A stretch of DNA of 64,000 bases. Origin: Ridgeia piscesae. Taxonomy: Eukaryota; Annelida; Polychaeta; Sabellida; Siboglinidae. Below, piece by piece: positions 36,810 through 47,799 of this stretch (position 1 is the first letter of the stretch; each line of letters begins with the position of its first letter). The position numbers and the translations under genes are program-made. A model generated the notes under the pieces. The model saw nothing but the letters and a program-made list of their open reading frames with translations. It did not search any database and had not been told where the DNA came from. The stretch spans positions 165,001-229,000 of the forward strand of contig JAODUO010000961.1 in the NCBI GenBank assembly GCA_025642075.2. The letters are read 5' to 3'.

Positions 36810-36842
<33 letters not shown>

Positions 36843-36917
36843 ACACATTAGTATATGTTTATACTCACACACACACATAAATATGTACATATATACACAA
36901 AGGTATATAATTGTACA

Positions 36918-36961
<44 letters not shown>

Positions 36962-37559
36962 CAAAATCGAAACCTAAACCGAGTTTGTCAACGTCACGCT
37001 CTCCTATGTGTAGAGATACTAAATGATCAGTGACGACATCGCAGCTATCCAATATATGGGCAGACGCCGTCTTCACATGCAAATAAACACACGTGCTTTT
37101 ATGGATATATAAATATATGTAGGTATCGTTTCCAGTTTGCTTAAAAAAAGCTGTGCATATGCCGTTCGGTTTGCTTGTCATAGTCTTCATTAAATTTATC
37201 AAATTGAATATAATTATGTTGCACATTAAGTCACATTAAAAGGTTAGTTGTTTGGCTATGGCATATGCATTGGTTCATGTATACGTGCATGTGTATCATC
37301 ATAACAAGGATCCTATTGTATCCAGATTGGTTTAGCTTGGATCTTTGCTACTACTTAGAACCTGTATTATTTGGTATTATAGTGCTAAGCTACACGCTAG
37401 GTCATGTTTTGGTATTCGATAAATGTTGCGGCGTAAACAATGTGATCCGTTTAATGTTACGTTTGAAAGAATGTGTATTATTCCTTTGTTATTAATACTG
37501 CAGTAGTTTTATCCCATAATGTAGCATATTTTATCGCATTAGGTAGTTAAAATTGTTAT
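36771..37559. other. AT/CA microsatellites and unassigned intron
   Basis: Short (CA)n at 36793-36820 and (AT)n at 36821-36842 and 36921-36957, then AT-rich sequence with no recognised gene up to the hAT-like element. Confidence 0.6.
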
Positions 37560-37567
37560 GTCAAGGG
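37560..37567. repeat. 8-bp target duplication of the hAT-like element, left copy
   Basis: GTCAAGGG, identical to 39472-39479. Confidence 0.85.
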
Positions 37568-39471
37568 TAGTGCTGGTTCGATATTCGATATATCGAAGTA
37601 TCGCGATACTTGCGAAAGTTCGATACCGATATTTAGTGGTATCGCGATACTTCGATACTTTTGGTATCGAACGCCCACTGTTCGATACCTTCGATACCTA
37701 CGATACCTTCGATATTTCGATACTTGACATCGAGTCCATTCGACGATGTCGATGCGAAGACGCAACATCGTTGTTGATGACGACGTTGTTTACGGAAGCT
37801 ATCACTACAGCGCTTCGCAGCCTAAATTGACTAAGGCGTGGTTGTTTAAAAATAATATAACATAAAATGTGAATTGTTTTCTAAAACTTTATTGTAGAGT
37901 TAGTTTGTATAATAACTGTTTTCTGTGAGCGATCTTAGCCTAGGTCAGACTTCGCTTAGCCTCGTTATCCAAACCAAGGATCGTACGGTTACGCGTACAA
38001 AAACACACATCCAATAGCATTTTTATAGAGTGTTTATTGCACGCACTAGTATTTATGAAACTAGTTTAATAATAATATTGTTAATATAAATAATTATTCG
38101 AGCGCGATGCGGAGGCTTTGTTTATCCGGGTTCCGTTTGGTGGCGCTGTTTTGCAGCGTACGGCATGTCGACGTCGTCGACGTTGACGTTGTGGACAACG
38201 TCGCATTGCCGTAGACTCGAGAACGTGTTCTTTCGAAATATTCGACAATGAGCAAGCAGTGGACATCAAGTTACAGTCGAAGCGAATCGCCATCGATTGC
38301 CGAATCTACTAAGTAACCGGCCACAGCGTCAAGAAGTGACATATACGACGTGACTGATTAACGATGACGATTCGCTTACTGCATCTACTGCCACTGTGAC
38401 ACCGGCACTGGCCAAACAGGTTCACCACTGGCAGAGCCAGAGGTAGAGGAAGAAACTGACCTGTTCTTGAAAACAGTTGCAAAAACATATTGGGGCTTGT
38501 TATGTGTACTTGATAACGTGGTAATTTAAGTTTTATATTTAAAAAAATATTGGTGTGAACTGGGAAGTACAATTGTAATTTAAATTTAAAAAAATTCAAT
38601 TATTAATTAGTGTTATTTTATTGTAATCATCTATACAGTTTTGATGCTAAATCACAATTATCTTTATGATAGAATTAATAATAAAAAAGTTATAACAGTG
38701 AGGGTTCAGCTGTGCTGACAGTGACACTATTATAAGTGATAGGTGTTTTTATATAATAATAACATATTATTTGTATGTTTCATTTGTTTCAGCTGTATTT
38801 GTTGATGGTCATTTTAGGAGACACATTGACTTGAAATTAAGCTGCTATATTAAAGTGTATTTACAAACAGCTGGGGTGAAGTACTGTTATTAATTTAAAA
38901 TAATTCAGTGCAATTAATTAATTTGTCACTAGGTATTTTATTGCAGTTGTCTTTATTGTTTTAATATTATATTACAATTACCTTTTAGTTTTACAACAGT
39001 AATCAATTATATTGAAACTGTTGTTTGTGTACTTACATAAATAGAAAATTGCATATTAATCATTGTTTGTATGACTATAAAATTGTCACATATTTCCCTA
39101 CAAGTGAAACATTTTGTGTTTCTGTGGCATTAGTCTAAGTGGATAGTAGTGTTTCTTTGGAGATCTCTACTGTACTGAATTACACTTATAAGGTAAATTT
39201 TGAGTATCGACTAAAAATCTAGTATCGATTGATATCGAAGAATTCTGATATCGAACCAGTAATATATCGATCGGTATCAAAGAATTCTGGTATCAAACCA
39301 GTAATATATCGATTGATATCGAACCAGCACTACTTCTGTTGCATACTGTGCTTCTACTGGGAACTGTGTTCTATGTGAAAATTATACTTAATTACAACGT
39401 AAGTATCGAGTATCGAACAAAATTCAGGTATCGATCGGTATCGAACAAAACCTGGTATCGAACCAGCACTA
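37568..39471. mobile_element. hAT-like non-autonomous transposon
   Basis: It starts TAGTGCTGGTTCGATA and ends with the inverse TATCGAACCAGCACTA, flanked by an identical 8-bp GTCAAGGG on each side. An 8-bp duplication and TAG/CAG-type ends are hAT hallmarks. Both subterminal regions are packed with TATCGATA-like motifs in both directions. A second copy of the right terminus occurs inside, at about 39318-39333. No intact transposase; a short frame beginning MSKQWTSSYSRSES (from 38250) ends after 22 codons. Confidence 0.85.
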
Positions 39472-39479
39472 GTCAAGGG
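39472..39479. repeat. 8-bp target duplication of the hAT-like element, right copy
   Basis: GTCAAGGG directly after the right terminus. Confidence 0.85.
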
Positions 39480-40940
39480 GCATTCCATGTCAAATTAATT
39501 AAACATTTCTTGAACCGCATTAATGCAGAAATATAAGCCAATAAGTAGTCATAATGCTCTGTTAGCATGCAAACGGTGGCTAACGTCCTAGATTTTGTTG
39601 TTGCTGTTATCACCATTACTATCCAGTATCCACACATTGATGTCATTATGTGCTGGTGTACTTTGCGTGTGCATGCGTGCATGCATGCGATCATGCATTC
39701 ATGCATATGAGCATGCATGTGTAAAACATCATGCCAAAATGGAGGAAAATTGACTTGTCCAGGATAAATTTTAAAGAAACGTGTATTAGTTCATATTCAT
39801 GAATGTATGTTACAAACCAACCATATATTAGGTCAATCTGACCATCATTTAGGCATGGTCAGGTCATTTTTATGACCTCTATCTCTGATGTTAAAAATGT
39901 CTGGATAGAAATCATAACTATTTGATCTAACCTTAACTACCTGGTGACTTTCTAGATGTCCTAATTTGTGTTGTTTTGTTATCCACTAATTAATATCTTA
40001 ATGTGCATATGCTGGTTTAATATACAATATATAATTGGTCAGAACATAGCACTGATACATGTTGACCATGTAACACACTGCTTTGGTCTCCACTGCATTT
40101 TAAGTCATTAAACCTATTCTGCTGAATTTTACTTTGAAAGAATTTGTTTTAGCTATAAAGCTATTGGGTAATATCAGCTTCTAGCTTGTTCCAATCTACT
40201 TCTGGTTGTGAGCATATTCTAAAGTCATATATGTAACAAATGTTACCAACTGCTCTCAACCAGCATGGTGAATTTATTACTGTTACTTAGAAGAACCCTA
40301 AACGTTTATGGAGTAGAACACATTAGCCTAACGTTTAATGCACACTCAAGATACAGCCTTGACGCTTACAACAAAGTATTTACCTTGTTTATCTTTGACA
40401 AATGTTCACGCTATTTTCTCACGTCTATATTAAAATATCAAACAAACTATATTCCTAGAACATTCATAATTAATCCAATATTTTAAATTTGCCATTTGCA
40501 AATTTGTATTTATAAGGTAACATAAAACATCTTCGATGTTGCTACACCTGAATTAAGTAATTTTGAATACAGCACCATCATAAGGCATAACACATCAATA
40601 GGAATAGTGTTTTTACAGCGGCAGTTAATGCCTGCATGACACTTTCGTTGATGTTTTCAAAGTTGATGTAAAAAATGCACGAACAAGGCCAAGGGCTATG
40701 ATTATTGTAGTAATACCTACCTTACACCTTAGGTTAGCCTATAATATGGCTATGTAGTATGTCTCTATATGATCGTAGGATTCTGTGTTCCCTGTGATCA
40801 GCTCCTCGTTTTCATAATTTATTAATATAAGATCGCGTGTTCCGGTTCTATTGTTAGTTATTCTTAACCACGTGCGCTCAAGTCGTTTACGAGTATACTA
40901 GGTCTAGGTCCTATGTCTATGATATAATAAAAGTGTGTCA
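39480..40940. other. no gene recognised
   Basis: AT-rich sequence with short frames only. No splice-bounded domain exon or transposon hallmark is seen. Confidence 0.5.
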
Positions 40941-40943
40941 CTG

Positions 40944-41016
40944 GCGACTGGCTTGCGATGGACACCAGTGTTTCACACTGTGTGAAACACTGGCGTCCAT
41001 CGCAAGCCAGTCGCTC
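40944..41016. repeat. near-perfect hairpin, 36-bp arms
   Basis: Arms 40944-40979 and 40981-41016 are inverted copies with about one mismatch (GACTGGCTTGCGATGGAC in one arm), separated by one base. No coding capacity. Confidence 0.85.
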
Positions 41017-41264
41017 ACCTTCTAACATCAAAACTGATCCGTTATAATGCAGACTGCGTGTATCATGATCACAAATACAGTGTCCAATCGATGTCGTAAC
41101 AGCAGGTAATTTTTGTTACAAATGAACTCATAAAGAAAACTGTTAACAACTGCACACGCAAACCAGTCAATTCTGCCAAATAAATCCGGATGTAAACACG
41201 TGACTTCGCGCGACATTCTTGTGACACCAGTAGACTTCGGAAATATTCGCCGCCTACGTAAATG

Positions 41265-42325
41265 CTAAAAAAGGCTAAAAAAAAAACAGGCGGTTAAAGA
41301 ATTTGTCTAATCTTGTTTTTAATGATTCTAGAGATAGAGAAACTATTCCTTGTTTCGGTAATTCGAATTGGAAATATATTATTTCTTAGGTTTACTTTGG
41401 TTCTCTTTTAGAGAATGTCCCGTATTTCCTGTTCTTTGTGATATTTGATTGTTTCTCAAAAGATTTGGTACAGATTCGTGGTCACAAATGTTGTGTATTA
41501 TTTTATAGACTTCTATAATGTCTCCTCTTAATCTTCGATATGCTAATGTAGGTAGTTTAAGTTATTTAAGTATTTCTATAATATGTTATATGTTAGGTCC
41601 CTCATACCTGATAATTCTTTAGTGGCTTTTTTCTGAATGTTTTCTAAGGCAATTTTGTGTTTTATCTTATATGGGTGATACTGCCATGCTGTATTCTATG
41701 GAGGGAAACGTCTTTGTGGTGGACAACGGCTGCGATACAAAGATGTAGTCAAACGACACCTAAAGGCTACACACATCACAGTAGACCACTGGGAGACCCT
41801 TGCACAAGATCGACAACAGTGGAGGCAAGCAATTCACAAAGGAAAAAGCCATATTGAAGAAAAGGTACTAACAAATACCAACACGACCACAATCACCGCC
41901 ATGGCCTTCCTGATGCTTCTGCCCCTGTCATCTTCTGTGTCAACTGCGGGAGAAACTTTAAATCTCAAATTGGACTATTCTCTCACCAACGAGCAAAGCA
42001 CGTAACGGAAGAAAGCCTACACTGATGTCATCATCGGACACGATGGGCAGCAAAGAAGACTGCCATGGCGTAGTCTAGGTGGGATCTAACCATTGTTTTG
42101 TAGAGTGGCAAAAAGTATGTTTATCTAGAAATTGGAAGGTTCTTCTAATTATTTTGGTAGTTTTATTTGCCTTATTTACCACTTGGCTTATATGTTCATC
42201 AAATGTAAGTTTTGAGTCAAAGTTTACCCCTAGGTCTTTTTGTTTATCATGTGTGTCTTTTGTTTTTGTAACATTGTCATTGTTCGTTGTTGTAATAACC
42301 CAATGAAACATTAAAATATACAACA
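41265..42325 (-). mobile_element. LINE fragment (CR1/L2-type), split by a nested LINE
   Basis: Minus-strand frames read KQKDLGVNFDSKLTFDEHIS, NKANKTTKIIRRTF, LYKTMVRSHLDYAMAV, then after the insertion EYSMAVSPI and YRRLRGDIIEVYKIIH. This is the C-terminal part of a CR1/L2 polymerase. Stops are present. The frame is interrupted at 41699-42058. Confidence 0.82.
41699..42058 (+). mobile_element. nested LINE 3' end with zinc finger and 19-bp target duplication
   Basis: It encodes RLRYKDVVKRHLKATHIT, HWETLAQDRQQWRQAIHKGK, and, after a frameshift, FCVNCGRNFKSQIGLFSHQR (C2H2 finger). It is flanked by ACTGCCATGCTGTATTCTA (41680-41698) and ACTGCCATGGCGTAGTCTA (42059-42077), 16 of 19 identical, the expected target duplication. 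The surrounding LINE duplicates the same residues (DYAMAV/EYSMAV). Confidence 0.82.
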
Positions 42326-42341
42326 GCGACCCGTGATATTA

Positions 42342-42735
<394 letters not shown>

Positions 42736-42947
42736 CCGTAATTGTTTCAGTACCTATGCACGTAGTCCCAACATTTGTTTTTCACAAACTCCGGAATTGA
42801 TGTGTACAAATATTTATACTGGCCTGCCCGCGAGTCGAACACATGAACGAAGACATGCCGGTTTTTCCAGTATATAAAGAAACATTTGCAACGGGCTACG
42901 TATTCAAATTATGTAACAATTATTTTGTTCCACTTGTGCACATGATT

Positions 42948-43430
42948 TGTTAAAAAGTATATTTTGGCGAAATACTTACAAAATATACCACCTCGAGACG
43001 ATGTCGCGCGAACAAATTTCCGTGCCGCGAGTCGAAATGGTAACGAGGTGGTGGTAATAATTACAAGATTTATCAAATTTAACAATATTGCCATCCGAGA
43101 GTGAACTCCAGATGACAAATGAACAAGGAAGCCTTCGGCATATTGAGAATCCAACCCATATTATCTATGTATATTCCGCCTTTTTTGAGTTATTTGTAGA
43201 TGTTGTTTAAAACACGCCACACTCCCCACATGGACCATTACGCAACGGGGGCCAATGACCATTTCGTGTAATATGCTTTGTTTATTTAAAAATAAATTAT
43301 ATTCACAAACCTCATTTTACATCGTTGTCAATCAGATTGTTTGTGTAGATGACAAATATACCTGTTTTGCGCATTCTATGTTACATTATAAGATAATTAT
43401 AAGATATATGGCTTAAGCGTTAGACTCGCG
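42948..43430. repeat. dispersed repeat, copy 1 (leads into the minisatellite)
   Basis: Homologous to 62878-63250 (shared TGCCGCGAGTCGAAATG, GTGGTGGTAATAATTACAAG, GGCATATTGAGAATCCAAC). Family unknown; the sequence beyond the minisatellite also matches (CATTGACTATAC). Confidence 0.82.
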
Positions 43431-43738
43431 AGCGTGTTCGGCTCGCGAGCGTGTTCGGCTCGCGAGCGTGTTCGGCTCGCGAGCGTGTTCGGCTCGCGAG
43501 CGTGTTCGGCTCGCGAGCGTGTTCGGCTCGCGAGCGTGTTCGGCTCGCGAGCGTGTTCGGCTCGCGAGCGTGTCTGGCGGCTCGCGAGCGTGTTCGGCTC
43601 GCGAGCGTGTTCGGCTCGCGAGCGTGTTCGGCTCGCGAGCGTGTTCGGCTCGCGAGCGTGTTCGGCTCGCGAGCGTGTTCGGCTCGCGACGTGTTCGACT
43701 CGCGACCGTGTTCGACTCGCGAGCGTGTTCGAATCACA
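43430..43738. repeat. 17-bp minisatellite, about 18 units
   Basis: Unit TTCGGCTCGCGAGCGTG, almost perfectly repeated, with one enlarged unit near 43574 and diverged units at the end. Each unit holds the 10-bp palindrome GCTCGCGAGC. Because 17 is not a multiple of 3, all frames stay open, which explains the long Arg-rich frames on both strands. Confidence 0.95.
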
Positions 43739-43759
43739 AGTCATTGACTATACATCTCC

Positions 43760-44330
43760 ATAAAAAACACTTGTGTTTATCTACCCGTCAATATGGCGAT
43801 AGCTGCGATGTCACGGATAATGTTAGTACGTCTACACAGAGGAGAGCGTAACGTTGAAAAACTCGGTTAGGTTTTGATTTTCGCGTCCCGACCACGAAAC
43901 ATGCGATTGACAAAAACACACTTCAAATTCTGTGTAATGATCAATGTAAGATATACAACACTATATTCACAACCATAAAGCGATAATGCAGGATAAAAAT
44001 GAATTATGGATACACATACGCTGAACGTTTACGTATAGAGTAAGTCGAAAATAGTACGTTTTCTTTAAAATAGCGTAACTCGATGACGTGTCGACAGATG
44101 CCCGCAACATTACACGTGGCAGGCTCAACTGTATTGGTGAATATACTGTCGCCTTGCTTATTAATTTGCATTAGCAGTTTTGCCTGCAAGCTCTCTGTTG
44201 CAACGTACCCGTGTTACAACTAGCCGCGGTTTCCCCTACATGTGAACTTTATTTCTAAAAAATATTTACCTGCTAGGCTTTTGCCTTTGAGATGGATATA
44301 TATTGTGGAACATCAACAACCGTCTAGTGT
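43760..44330. other. no gene recognised
   Basis: Unassigned sequence between the minisatellite and an (AT)n tract; only short frames. Confidence 0.5.
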
Positions 44331-44332
44331 TC

Positions 44333-44333
<1 letters not shown>

Positions 44334-44399
<66 letters not shown>
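44334..44399. repeat. (AT)n microsatellite
   Basis: About 65 bp of AT dinucleotides. Confidence 0.95.
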
Positions 44400-44403
<4 letters not shown>

Positions 44404-44560
44404 GTCTACAAACTTACTCAATCAAGATAACACTTTCTCTATATGACAATACTATCACAGTAGATATTCTAATACAAACAAAACCTAGAAAAACATACTG
44501 TCTGAGCACAGGTATACGATTGAGAGGCACCATCTCTTAAACAAAAGAAGGACATTTTCT

Positions 44561-44641
44561 TTGCAATTAAACCAGATCAAAAGTGGAATTGGACAACTCA
44601 CCCACGGCTGATCGCCTTCACAGTGTAAGGGAGATAGACAA
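44561..44641. repeat. dispersed repeat, copy 2
   Basis: Matches 34572-34651 in the same orientation. Confidence 0.7.
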
Positions 44642-44939
44642 ATAGTTACTGCGGAAATTGGAAAAATGTAAATGTAACTTTTGAACCAGAGCACCGAGAA
44701 GCATGTATGAAGACGCTTTTTCGGGGACGTTGACCAAGACACATTATTTCGGCTAAATCGATGCGCTGACGCAATTTATGAAGGTGACACATCGAATTAA
44801 GGTCAAGGTCACATGGTACGGTCAATGTTATTCAAGAGTCATCATAATGGTTAAGACATCGAAGTCCTGGACACAACTACTATAGAGAGAGCGAGAACCC
44901 CGCCGCCGAACATGATGAATAATTGTTCTAGAAGTGAAC

Positions 44940-47150
44940 TCTCCCACACGCCTTATGGCCGCTACGTTCTGAAGTACAGAGCCTCAGCGCAAGCGGAGAA
45001 TTATTCATGTCCTTGCTCGCGCGGACGTGAAAGGTGACCGCCCTGATGCAGCCGAGCAGTATATCCCTCTCATCAACGGGGTCCACGCTGGCTTAAATAT
45101 CGAGCAGGGGAAGAGCAAGGCTTATTTTCATATGTCTTACAGTCAACCGCCCAACAAGTCAGTTGTGAAGGACATCATCGCCACTAAGCGCATGCCCTTC
45201 GCCTACTTAGTGGGAGATCATCCCGTGGACGTCTCATTACCCAGCTAAAGGCCGAGAACCCAAACAAATACTGTGACATTGTACCATTTCTTGGTCACTT
45301 CCATACACAATGTGTGACGATGAGCGCTATATACAAACGCTACAAGGGGAATGAGCTAGGAGAGGTACTCGTGTCGGAGGGCTCCGTCAATCGAGCGCTG
45401 AAAGGCAAACATTACAAGAGGGGGCTGCGTTGCTCGAGGCTCATGTACGAGGCGCTCATGAGTCAGCTAGTGAAGGGGACGCTCACGCCCGACCTGGCTG
45501 ATGGGAGGGAGAACCTTCAGATTCTGAGAAATACGAGTCTCCCCCAAGAAGGCCGCGTTGCTGTCCACGCGGCACTGGAGGAGGATGCTGACCCCGAGAG
45601 CCTTATCACCAGCACCTTCATCCAGACGGAGGCCAGAGACATGGCGGACTACTGAAGGGACTTCCTGTCCATGGTGGACGCGCTGAGGCTGAATGTGCTC
45701 GCAGTCCACGTTTGCAACTAGGAAGAGTATGTCAGTTCTCTCCGCGTCATGCTGTCATGGACAGTAGCGTACGACAACAATAGGTACGGGAGGTGGCTGC
45801 CTGATTTCTGGGCTGTGCTGACAGCTCTCCTTGTTGATCAGGCAGTGGTCAACCAGGTTGAGGTCAGTCATCTTGTGGACCTGCCCCAGTTGCTGGAACA
45901 TCGTGTTGTCGAGGTGTGTATATCATTATTAAACTCCAACGGCACACACAGGAAGACGCAAAAAGCAAGCTCATCCAGAAGCTCTCTCTGCGACATGTAG
46001 ACCTGCAGGAACCAGGCGTCGCTCTCGTCGACATGGGCATGATCTTGAGTATGGCAACTCCAACAGCAGAAGATCGGCAGACGCAAAATGGCCCCCCATG
46101 CAAGGTGTCATCCATTATCCTTGCCCGCCATGGCGTTGCTGATCGTATCTGTGTGAACGACCCGTACGCCGCAGCATACTCGACTAAAGACGACGAGCGA
46201 GACCTCCGGGTGTAGGGTAAGGTACATGTCCCCAACACCTACATGAAATTGGCAGACACTTTCCCCGGCGCCAGAGCGTTCAAAACGCTGCTGTGTAGCG
46301 TCAGCAACAAGGGGCAGCTGCAAAAATTGACATGCAGCTACCTGACCGACGTAGATATAGAGATTATCAACTCAGTTGGCTCCCACTGCACCAACGTGTC
46401 AACCCAGCAACCGATGCAGAACTACAGCTTTGACCAGCCTGAGGCTGACACTGTCCTCTTCTCCGCTTACGCAGTTCTGCGCGAGTCAGGCTACAGTGGC
46501 TCTGTTGTCATTGATGTCGCTGATACAGATGCCTATGTCGCGGCAGCGGTCTTCTCACAGCAACTGCCCGGTATGCTCTGTATCACGAGAAAGCAGCAGA
46601 CGATCTTTTGCCGATGCCTGGTAACTGACGAGATGGCAGACTTTATTGTGCAGCTGCATTGTATGACTGGCTATGATGCACAACTCAGGCTTCTACGGTA
46701 AGGGTAAGAAGTCGGTGTATGACCAGGTGGCGAAGAGCCCTGTGGCGCGACGGCAGCTCTCGCGGTGCGGAGAAAGCCTTGACCTTGAGGAAGAGGTGGT
46801 AGAGCAGTTCACACGACATGTCATGTACGGCGACAACAAGAGTAGCACCATAGCTGAGGTCCGTGCCGCGAAGTGGAAGAGAATGAAGAACACATCATTC
46901 ATTCGTCTCCCTCCAGACGCAGATAGCCTACGCCAACACTGCCCACGCGCCAACTACTTGGCGTATCTAATGCGCCACCCGTCCCCGAAGCACCACATGG
47001 CTAGGAGCTGGTGGGTGGTCGCTGTCGCCCTGTCCGCCACACGCGACCTGCTCTCCAGACGCACCTACTTGCACCAGGGCCAGCTGAAGAGTGCGGGGAA
47101 GATGGCAGCGAGGACGAGGATGAGGATGAAGGAGATGGTGATGTACAGAT
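44940..47150 (+). pseudogene. broken gene of a repeated family with a PIN-nuclease-like end
   Basis: A GC-richer block whose frames run in order with frameshifts and stops (for example stops near 45653 and 45719 inside continuous similarity). Early parts read PNKSVVKDIIATKRMPFAYL and RGLRCSRLMYEALMSQLVKG, then YDNNRYGRWLPDFWA. The later part has QPEADTVLFSAYAVLRESGY, then VIDVADTDAYVAAAVFSQQL, IVQLHCMTGYDA and, one frame over, NSGFYGKGKKSVYDQ. The D.TD.YV and TG.D..S.FYGKGK pattern resembles PIN/FEN-type nuclease domains seen in repeated proteins of aquatic invertebrates. Function and mobility are unknown; this copy is dead. Confidence 0.6.
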
Positions 47151-47401
47151 GAGGATCTGATTATTCAAAATCTAGTGAGATCTAGATCATAATTATTTCT
47201 GAATGTCACATTGATTCGTTAACTTGTTTTGATAACTATTCAAGTTACAGCTGTTCAAAAAGTTTGTTTCTTAAAGTCCTTTCATTCATCAACTATTTTG
47301 GTTTTTACGGCACAATATCTTATAGAGGTTGTTTGCTTAAAGTACAGAAATACCAAGGTAAAATGGGTTTTGAAACCACATCTTCCCTTCTCGTTCAAAA
47401 G

Positions 47402-47720
47402 TTACGTTTTCGCTCTACCGGATGGCGGTCATCTTGGATTTTGTGGGTCTAAATGATGTCATAACGTCCAACTGGTGTCAGAATTGGAATCCTCGTGGCC
47501 GACGTACCCAAAAATTGTCTTCATACATGCTTCTATGTGCTCTGGTTCAAAAGTTACGTTTTCGTTCTACCAGATGGCGGCCATCATGGATCAAAATGAT
47601 GTCATAGTGTCAAACTGACGTCAAAATTGGAATCCTCGTGGTTAACTTACCCGAAAAAGTGTCTTCATACGAAATGTTTGGCGATTTGGTTCAAAAGTAA
47701 TTTTTTCGAGATGGTGCCAT
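47402..47720. repeat. about 145-bp tandem repeat, two copies and a partial third
   Basis: Copies begin at about 47402, 47553 and 47697 with TTACGTTTTCG and contain GATGGCGGCCATC, AATTGGAATCCTCGTGG and TGTCTTCATAC. Noncoding. Confidence 0.75.
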
Positions 47721-47799
47721 TTTGGATCTGGCCCTCTGGCGGAAAATGCCAGCATTTGTTAGAGGGACCGGGGGCTATATCGTGTTTAAATGGTCCATA

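Noticed and set aside
43430..43738. Possible CRISPR-like array
   Set aside because: Units are contiguous with no spacers, and the context is animal nuclear DNA.
43397..43851. Five overlapping Arg/Ser/Ala-rich frames on both strands
   Set aside because: A 17-bp repeat without stops leaves every frame open. This is a minisatellite, not a gene family.
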